A stretch of 64,000 nucleotides of DNA, taken from the NCBI RefSeq assembly GCF_017349315.1, contig NZ_JAFMPP010000004.1, positions 62,001 through 126,000 of the forward strand, given 5' to 3'. This DNA is from Jiella flava (lineage in GTDB: Bacteria > Pseudomonadota > Alphaproteobacteria > Rhizobiales > Rhizobiaceae). The stretch's first letter is position 1; each line of letters begins with the position of its first letter. The notes under the pieces are model-generated. The model saw only the letters and a program-made list of their open reading frames with translations, ran no database searches and was not told where the DNA came from. Of the stretch, positions 58,777 through 64,000 are shown in pieces. Position numbers and translations under genes: made by a program.

Positions 58777-59676
58777 TTATTGCTTGCGGACCGACACGAA
58801 GCGGGCGGCCTCGGCCAGAACCTCGCCGCGTTCGCCGAAGGGCTGCAGCAGCTCTTCGGCACCTGTGATCAAAGCCGCCAGACGATCTTCCAGGGCGCGC
58901 TTGCCGTAGATCAGGGCAAGGGTCTGCTTGCCCTGACCGCGATCCTTGCGCAGGGCCTTGCCGACCACTTCGGCGTCGCCATACTCGTCGAGGATGTCGT
59001 CGGCGAGTTGGAAGGCGATCCCGACATTTTCGCCATAGCGGCGCATGCGGGTGCGGTCGTCGTCGCTGGCGCTGGCGATCAGCGCGCCGGCCTCGCAGCA
59101 GCAGGAGATCAAGGCACCGGTCTTCATCGCCTGCATGCGGGTGATCTCGATCTCGGAGCGGCGTTTTTCCTTGGCCTGCATGTCGAGCACCTGCCCGCCG
59201 ACCATGCCGGGGGCACCCGCACGCTTGGACATCAAGATGACGAGCTTGACCCGGGTCTCGGCCGACAGCGCCTCGACGGCGGCGACGAGGCCGAAGGACA
59301 GGGTCAGGAGCGCGTCGCCAGCCAAGATCGCGGTGGCCTCGTCAAACGCTTTGTGCACCGTCGGCTTGCCGCGGCGCAGATCATCGTCGTCCATCGCCGG
59401 CAGATCGTCATGGACGAGGGAGTAGGAGTGAATGCACTCGATCGCCAAGGCCACCTGCATCGCCGCCTTGGGATCGCCGCCGAACAGCTTTGCGGTTTCG
59501 CAGACGAGAAAAGGCCGCAGGCGCTTGCCCCCGTTCAGCACACCGTGACGCATGGCGTTCAGCAAATGATGTGGTGTGCCTGCGACGAGTTGGTTCGACG
59601 AGAGCGTGTCATCCAGATAGTCGCCGACGGCAGCCGCGCTGGCCTTGAGAAGGACTTCGAATTCGGCGGTTTTCAT
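58777..59676 (-). CDS. Polyprenyl diphosphate synthase (farnesyl/geranylgeranyl type)
   Basis: 299 aa from the ATG at 59676; a GTG at 59688 would add four residues. It condenses isopentenyl diphosphate onto allylic diphosphates in isoprenoid synthesis. First Asp-rich motif: HDDLPAMDDDDLRRGKPT (DDxxxxD), second: FQLADDILDEYGD (DDxxD), with GGKRLRP near the N-terminus and KTGALISCCCEAG. The short-chain IspA-type size fits farnesyl or geranylgeranyl diphosphate; chain length depends on residues ahead of the first Asp motif (CIHSYSLVHDD, an Ile-His-Ser-Tyr pattern close to FPP synthase). A repeat copy lies 74 bp downstream. Confidence 0.93.
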   Translation of the reverse strand: MKTAEFEVLLKASAAAVGDYLDDTLSSNQLVAGTPHHLLNAMRHGVLNGGKRLRPFLVCETAKLFGGDPKAAMQVALAIECIHSYSLVHDDLPAMDDDDLRRGKPTVHKAFDEATAILAGDALLTLSFGLVAAVEALSAETRVKLVILMSKRAGAPGMVGGQVLDMQAKEKRRSEIEITRMQAMKTGALISCCCEAGALIASASDDDRTRMRRYGENVGIAFQLADDILDEYGDAEVVGKALRKDRGQGKQTLALIYGKRALEDRLAALITGAEELLQPFGERGEVLAEAARFVSVRKQ

Positions 59677-59844
59677 CTTGCGATTCACTTTCTTTTATTC
59701 ATTAAGCCCAATTTATATTCATAGAGGCGCCGGTTTCATTTCCGGCCTTCGTCCGACCATTGCGTGGGGTTTCTAGCACCGATAAGTAAAGGGAGCCCTT
59801 CTTGCGCCCCCCCTGTCGCTCTCCGCGAGGCCCACGATCACCCG

Positions 59845-60534
59845 ATGCCCACTCCGATGAAGCGTATAGCCGGCCGGATCCTCGTTGCTGTCATGATCCT
59901 GGTGGCGGTTCCGATCGTCCTGACGCCGATTTATGCCATTCGCGCGATCCACCCGGTTTCGACCTTGATGATGTTCGATGAGGTGACCGTCCATCCGGTG
60001 TTGCGGGACTGGGTGTCGATCGACGATGTCTCGCCGGTGCTGCTCCACTCCATCGTCATGTCCGAGGACGGTCAGTTCTGCCGGCATGACGGCATTGATT
60101 GGGGCGAACTTCTGTCCGTCGTTGACCAGGCGCTCGACGGTGAGGAGACGCGCGGCGCGTCGACGATCACCATGCAGACCGTCAAGAACCTGTTTCTGTG
60201 GAACGGCCGCTCCTTCATCCGCAAGGCGCTGGAATTGCCGCTGGCGCTGTATTTCGACCTCGTCTTGAGCAAACGCCGGATCATGGAGATCTACATCAAC
60301 ATTGCCGAATGGGATACTGGCGTCTACGGCATCGAGGCGGCGAGCCAGCACTATTTCGGCAAGTCGGCATCGAAGCTGAGCGCCCGCGAGGCGGCGCTGA
60401 TCACCGTCGCCTTGCCGGCACCCGACATGCGCAATCCGGCCAATCCGAGTCGTCTGATGCGCCGACTGGCGAGCCGGGTCGAACGGCTGGCACGCTCGTC
60501 TGGCGCCTATGTCGGCTGTCTCGATCCAAATTGA
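59845..60534 (+). CDS. mtgA: Monofunctional biosynthetic peptidoglycan transglycosylase
   Basis: 229 aa from the ATG at 59845 (MPTPMKR), a normal MtgA length. One N-terminal transmembrane helix (ILVAVMILVAVPIVLTPIYA) anchors the GT51 domain in the periplasm: SIVMSEDGQFCRHDGIDWGE carries the catalytic Glu, then RGASTITMQTVKNLFLW, RSFIRKALELPLALYFDLVL, KRRIMEIYINIAEWDTGVYG with the second Glu, and ASQHYFGKSASKLSAREAAL. It polymerises lipid II into glycan strands. It lacks a transpeptidase domain. Position between the polyprenyl synthase and rpmF is a common order in Hyphomicrobiales. Confidence 0.94.
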   Translation: MPTPMKRIAGRILVAVMILVAVPIVLTPIYAIRAIHPVSTLMMFDEVTVHPVLRDWVSIDDVSPVLLHSIVMSEDGQFCRHDGIDWGELLSVVDQALDGEETRGASTITMQTVKNLFLWNGRSFIRKALELPLALYFDLVLSKRRIMEIYINIAEWDTGVYGIEAASQHYFGKSASKLSAREAALITVALPAPDMRNPANPSRLMRRLASRVERLARSSGAYVGCLDPN

Positions 60535-60773
60535 GGCGCCGCAAGCCGGGCGGAACCAAGCACGGCTCTTTTCTTTTGCCGCAGTCTTTGCTATAGGCTG
60601 CCTCGAATTCCCGTCAAACCGGCGTTCCCAGTGCAGCGATCGAGCGTTGCATGGAAAGCGTGCGACGTGAATGTCCGGCGCGGCGGATCTGCCAGAACGC
60701 CGGGACATCGACCAGACGACGAAGACGAGACCGGCGACCAGGCGAACGGCTGGAACCGGATATGGAGCAGACA

Positions 60774-60953
60774 ATGGCCGTACCCAAACGGAAAGTGACC
60801 CCGTCCAAGCGCGGCATGCGCCGCTCGGCCGACGCCATCAAGGCGCCGACCTATATCGAGGACAAGAACTCCGGCGAACTGCGCCGTCCGCACCACATCG
60901 ACCTGAAGACGGGCATGTATCGCGGCAAGCAGATCCTCACCGTCAAGGACTGA
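60774..60953 (+). CDS. rpmF: 50S ribosomal protein L32
   Basis: 59 aa, [20 protein letters not shown] then [20 protein letters not shown] and [19 protein letters not shown]. The N-terminal AVPKRKxSPSKRxMRRSHD-type motif and length identify L32; as in most alphaproteobacteria it lacks the zinc-binding Cys quartet. The ATG at 60774 follows GGAGCAG; a frame extends upstream but is not homologous. It ends with a strong terminator, making a monocistronic unit here (many bacteria have plsX after it, absent here). Confidence 0.96.
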   Translation: MAVPKRKVTPSKRGMRRSADAIKAPTYIEDKNSGELRRPHHIDLKTGMYRGKQILTVKD

Positions 60954-60990
60954 GGGTTCGGCAGGCCCCCTTCTGCCGCGCGACTGAATC

Positions 60991-61021
60991 AAAAAAGCCG
61001 GGCTTCAAGCCCGGCTTTTTT
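60991..61021 (+). terminator. Rho-independent terminator of rpmF
   Basis: AAAAAAGCCGGGCTT / AAGCCCGGCTTTTTT around a single C, giving a TTCAA effective loop with a run of six T. It is 37 bp after rpmF and bidirectional in form. Confidence 0.93.
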
Positions 61022-61030
61022 GTTGGTCGA

Positions 61031-61132
61031 TTAGAGCGCCCTGCGTCCTATCGGACGCAGGGCGCTCTAACCCTTTGAATCGACGCATCGTGCTTTGCCG
61101 AAAATCGATTCCGATTGTCTCGCCGATGCTGG
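61031..61132 (-). repeat. Double-palindrome intergenic repeat, copy 11 (best example)
   Basis: Reverse copy with a perfect second palindrome: TTAGAGCGCCCTGCGTCC / GGACGCAGGGCGCTCTAA, 18-bp arms, 4-nt loop TATC. Then CCCTTTGAATCGACGCATCG, and the first palindrome CCGAAAATCG / CGATTGTCTCG with outer arms GCATCG / CGATGC. Forward consensus of the ~104-bp family: CAGCATCGGCCCGAAAATCG, GAATCGATTTTCGGCAAAGC, ACGATGCGTCGATTCAAAGG, GTGAGAGCGACCTTTCTGCG, TCCGATCGGACGCAGGGCGC, TCTAA. The copies are never inside genes. The design resembles rhizobial RIME elements. Confidence 0.92.
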
Positions 61133-61168
61133 AGGTGTCTGCGCCGAGGGGAAGGCGGTCAGGGCGGT

Positions 61169-64000
61169 TTACGATGCCTCGGCCAGCTGGGCGTGTGCGG
61201 CGCCGATGATCGCGGCAACGATAGCGTTTTCTTTGGCGCGCGATTTGACGATTACCTCGGTGACGCAGCTGGCCGTGGTCTCGACCTCGCTCGAGGTCAA
61301 GACGACGACGGGCCGGATCGCTGCGCGCGCGGTGATCTCGCCGATGACCTTATCCAGAGAGCCGTCGGGCAAAATCCCATCGCTGACATAGAAGTCGTAG
61401 TCGGTCTCGGCGAGGCGCTTGCGGGCCGCCGCAATGGTCTCGGCGTGATCGAGGGTGACTTCGCCGATCAGCATTGTGCGCACGATCTCGACGAAGTCGC
61501 CATCGGCTTCGATATGCAGCCCGCGCGCAAGCCGCGGCTCCGGTTGGGTTGCCTGCGGTGCCGTTTCGGCTGTGACGGCCCGGCGGGGGGGATTCGCCAG
61601 CGGCAGCTTGACGGCAAACACCGCCCCGCCGGTTGTGGCGTTGTAGAAACTGATCTCGCCGTCCATGCGCTCGACGATCATCTTGGAGATGTGGAGACCA
61701 AGGCCGGTGCCGCCCTTTTCCCGCGTCGACGACGAATCGGCCTGGCTGAAACGGGAAAAGATTTTGGCTTTGAAGCTGTCTGGAATACCCGAGCCCTGGT
61801 CGGCGATGCTGATCGTCGCGGAGGCGGCGCTGCGGGTGATGCTGATCTTGATCTTGCCGCCGTTCGGCGAGAATTTCGATGCGTTGGACAAGAGATTCGA
61901 CAGCACCTGGTGCAGCCGATCAGCGTCGACGCGAACGAGCGGAGCGGTCTCGGCCGCCTCGATGGTGACGCCAATTCCGCCCTTGTCGAAAATTGCCTGA
62001 TTGGCCTCGACGGCATTCGTGACGAGCTTATGCAGATCGTGAATGTCGAAGTCGAAGGCGATGTCGGCAGAGGCGATCTTCTCCATATCGAGAATGTCAT
62101 TGATGAGGACGATCAGCCGTTCGCAATTGCTGTAGGCGATGCGCAGAAGCTTGGCGGCCTTTTCCGGAAGCGAGGCAGCCTGAGCGCCGACGATGAGGCC
62201 GAGCGAGCCGCGGATCGACGTCAACGGCGTGCGCAGCTCATGGCTGACCATCGACACGAACTCGCTCTTCAGCCGTTCGACTTCCTTGCGGTCCGTGATG
62301 TCTTGAAACTGCAGGATGATGTAGCCCGGCAGCTTGGTGTCGACGCCGCCGTTGACCATCGTCGCGCCGACGAGGCACCAGACGATTCGCCCGTCGCGGT
62401 GGACCAGCCGATATTCGGCGGTCATACGCGATCCGGGACTTTCCGTGAGGCGATTGAAGAGGGTTGTGACCTCCGCCTCATCGTCGGGATGGAAGAGCTC
62501 GCGGATCGCGGTCTGCCGCAGCTCCGGCTGGCTTCTGCCGATGAGTTCGCACAGCGACCCGTTGATCTGCAGCCAGTTGCCGTTAAGGTCGAGCAACGCC
62601 ATGCCGACAGGCGCGTTCTCGACGGCGGAGATGAAGCGTTGCCGGCTGGCACGCAAAGCCGCTTCCGCCGTCCGGAGCTGAGTGACGTCCATCTGCACGC
62701 CGATCAGTCGCAGCGCCTTGCCGTCGGCATCGCGCTCGATGGCCGTCGCATCGGATCGCATCCACATCCATTGATCGTCGGCGCGCCGGATCCGGTACTC
62801 GACGACGGAGCGAGCGCTGCGTCCATCGAGGCATTCGGCATCGGCCGCCTCGACCGCCGCCAAATCGTCCGGATGGATCCGCGAAAGCCGTTCGGCCTGT
62901 GGATTGATGTCGGCATCGGCCGTAAAGCCCAACATCGTTTTCCAGGTCTCGGAGACAAAGGACCGGTTGGTTGCCAGATCGAGGTCGAAGACACCGATAT
63001 TGGCGCCCTGGAGGGCATGATTCCAACGCTTTTCGCTGGTTTTCAGGGCATTTGACGTCCGTCGTTCCTCGGTGACGTCGCGCAGGATCAGTGTCCAGCG
63101 CCGTTCGCCGGATTCGGCCAGCCACTGATTGCGCTGCAAGTCGAGCAAGATGGCCGAGCCGGATTTGCTTGCGGCCGTGCCGGTCGCCGAGACAAGGCGC
63201 GGTGCATCGAGGAAGGCGATCCATCGCTCGCGCACGTCGCCGTCGATCGCGAAGCCCTCGCCATCCGTCAGTTCGGCGAGGGTTTCGACCGGCCGACCGA
63301 TCAATTCGCGCCGTGCGCAGCCGAGGATGGTGCAGGTTGCTTCATTGATCGACAGGATATGATAGCTGTCATCGAGCACGACGAAGCCGATCCCCGCATT
63401 GTCGATGATCGCGCGATTTTCACTGCCGCGGGCTCTCAACTCCCGCGTCTTCTTGACGACGATCTCGTGGATCGCCTCCTCACGCCGTGCGAGCGAGTAC
63501 AGCAGAATGCCGAGAAGCAGCGTGCCGATGAGGCCGCCGGCAAGCACCAGTTTGGGCTCGCCGTTCGCGACCGCGGCATCAAAGGTCGGCAGACTGTCCC
63601 ATTCAAGTGTCCAGTGGCGCTGCATGACGCGGGTGGTGGCGCTCATGCTGTAGGTCGCAGATGGTGAGTCGCCCACATTTGGGTTGCTGTCGAAGATTAG
63701 GGACGAGGGATGTTTCCCTTCGCCATCATAGACCCTCAGGCGCAGTTGCTGGCCCTGGGTGGCGGTCAGTCCGTCGAAGAATCGCTCATTGACGAAAGGA
63801 GCATAGATCCATCCCCTGAACGCCGCGCGGCGCTCCTGCGGCTTATCAAGCGGCATCGTGTGATTGTAAAATGGCCGCAGAAGCAGGAATCCAACATTCT
63901 TGTGATTATTAACGAAGGTGATTTTGCCGGTGATGGTCGTCTTGCCGGTGTCGCGGGCCGCGATCGCGGCCGCATAGCGATTGGCTTCGAAGGCGATGTC
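61169..64000 (-). CDS. CHASE / multi-PAS hybrid histidine kinase, 5' end missing
   Basis: The frame stays open to the right edge without a stop (residues there read DIAFEANRYAAAI, RDTGKTTITGKITF, NNHKNVGFLLLRPFYNHT), so the start lies outside the window and the ATG at 63856 is internal. At least 943 aa are present. The visible part is the end of a periplasmic CHASE sensor (LLLRPFYN, RGWIYAPFVNERFF), a transmembrane helix (LVLAGGLIGTLLLGILLYSL), three PAS segments (NAGIGFVVLDD; GANIGVFDLDL; NAPVGMALLDL), HisKA with MVSHELRTPLTSIRGSL, HATPase motifs (LLSNASKFSPNGG, DQGSGIP, GGTGLGLHISKMI) and a C-terminal receiver-like domain with Asp in FYVSDGILPDGS and Lys in VKSRAKEN. The receiver is divergent but keeps its key Asp and Lys. 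No partner regulator is in view. Confidence 0.9.
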   Translation of the reverse strand, partial: DIAFEANRYAAAIAARDTGKTTITGKITFVNNHKNVGFLLLRPFYNHTMPLDKPQERRAAFRGWIYAPFVNERFFDGLTATQGQQLRLRVYDGEGKHPSSLIFDSNPNVGDSPSATYSMSATTRVMQRHWTLEWDSLPTFDAAVANGEPKLVLAGGLIGTLLLGILLYSLARREEAIHEIVVKKTRELRARGSENRAIIDNAGIGFVVLDDSYHILSINEATCTILGCARRELIGRPVETLAELTDGEGFAIDGDVRERWIAFLDAPRLVSATGTAASKSGSAILLDLQRNQWLAESGERRWTLILRDVTEERRTSNALKTSEKRWNHALQGANIGVFDLDLATNRSFVSETWKTMLGFTADADINPQAERLSRIHPDDLAAVEAADAECLDGRSARSVVEYRIRRADDQWMWMRSDATAIERDADGKALRLIGVQMDVTQLRTAEAALRASRQRFISAVENAPVGMALLDLNGNWLQINGSLCELIGRSQPELRQTAIRELFHPDDEAEVTTLFNRLTESPGSRMTAEYRLVHRDGRIVWCLVGATMVNGGVDTKLPGYIILQFQDITDRKEVERLKSEFVSMVSHELRTPLTSIRGSLGLIVGAQAASLPEKAAKLLRIAYSNCERLIVLINDILDMEKIASADIAFDFDIHDLHKLVTNAVEANQAIFDKGGIGVTIEAAETAPLVRVDADRLHQVLSNLLSNASKFSPNGGKIKISITRSAASATISIADQGSGIPDSFKAKIFSRFSQADSSSTREKGGTGLGLHISKMIVERMDGEISFYNATTGGAVFAVKLPLANPPRRAVTAETAPQATQPEPRLARGLHIEADGDFVEIVRTMLIGEVTLDHAETIAAARKRLAETDYDFYVSDGILPDGSLDKVIGEITARAAIRPVVVLTSSEVETTASCVTEVIVKSRAKENAIVAAIIGAAHAQLAEAS

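Noticed and set aside
203-61132. CRISPR-like array from the repeats
   Set aside because: Copies are kilobases apart, in both orientations, without regular spacers or cas genes.
61115-63055. 646-aa plus-strand open frame opposite the hybrid kinase
   Set aside because: Antisense shadow in GC-rich sequence; composition is Arg/Asp/Gly-rich and has no domain, while the minus strand has clear CHASE, PAS and kinase motifs.
1-64000. tRNA or rRNA genes
   Set aside because: Looked for T-loop motifs (GTTCGAATC type) with flanking stems and rRNA-like conserved blocks; none found.

Overview
The window is a gene-dense, GC-rich chromosomal stretch of an alphaproteobacterium, most likely a member of the Hyphomicrobiales (Rhizobiales). 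The case rests on gene content and order: SPOR-tailed D,D-carboxypeptidase / phasin / clpS / clpA; phoR-pstSCAB-phoU-phoB; polyprenyl synthase / mtgA / rpmF; an Omp19-like lipoprotein; small families typical of alphaproteobacteria (DUF3126, DUF1489, NDUFS6-like zinc finger, BTLCP peptidase); and dispersed double-palindrome intergenic repeats resembling rhizobial RIME elements. Genus cannot be fixed from the sequence alone. No rRNA, tRNA, CRISPR array, transposase or phage gene was seen.

Layout. 1-8.4 kb: end of an AI-2E-type permease, an SDR, a large OmpA-family protein, an FAD monooxygenase with a zinc-finger protein, an alpha/beta hydrolase, cysE, DUF3126 and a periplasmic transglutaminase-like peptidase. 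9-18.3 kb: ettA, a small exported protein, a RpiB-type isomerase, a marR-emrA-emrB drug-efflux operon, and pncB; five repeat copies or fragments lie here. 18.4-29.3 kb: a DUF1800/DUF1501 exported pair, mgtE, a MerR regulator, a DUF1624 membrane acyltransferase-like protein with a cysteine-rich tail, an aldo/keto reductase coupled to an MscS channel, a YdcF protein and small hypothetical genes. 29.6-36.7 kb: dac, phasin, clpS-clpA, azlCD and a HIT hydrolase. 37-43.7 kb: beta-carbonic anhydrase, Omp19-like lipoprotein, AFG1/ZapE ATPase, DUF1328, RlpA-like protein and fadD, with a perfect 58-bp palindrome at 40.5 kb.

43.7-51.6 kb is a complete phosphate-starvation module on the minus strand: phoR, then a Pho-box array, then pstS-pstC-pstA-pstB-phoU-phoB. 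52.9-56.6 kb is a sugar cluster (GH15 hydrolase and two SDRs). 57-64 kb holds a GGDEF-EAL protein that appears coupled to an 11-codon leader ORF, a polyprenyl synthase, mtgA, rpmF, and a CHASE/PAS hybrid histidine kinase cut by the right edge.

The most unusual signal is not a gene. About eleven copies of a ~104-bp two-palindrome repeat are present, and in three cases the repeat's terminal CTAG supplies the stop codon of the neighbouring gene, always with the same end facing the gene. Other items worth a look are the 58-bp perfect palindrome, a promoter implying a leaderless marR mRNA, and the leader ORF in front of the GGDEF-EAL gene. No wholly new multi-gene system could be demonstrated.
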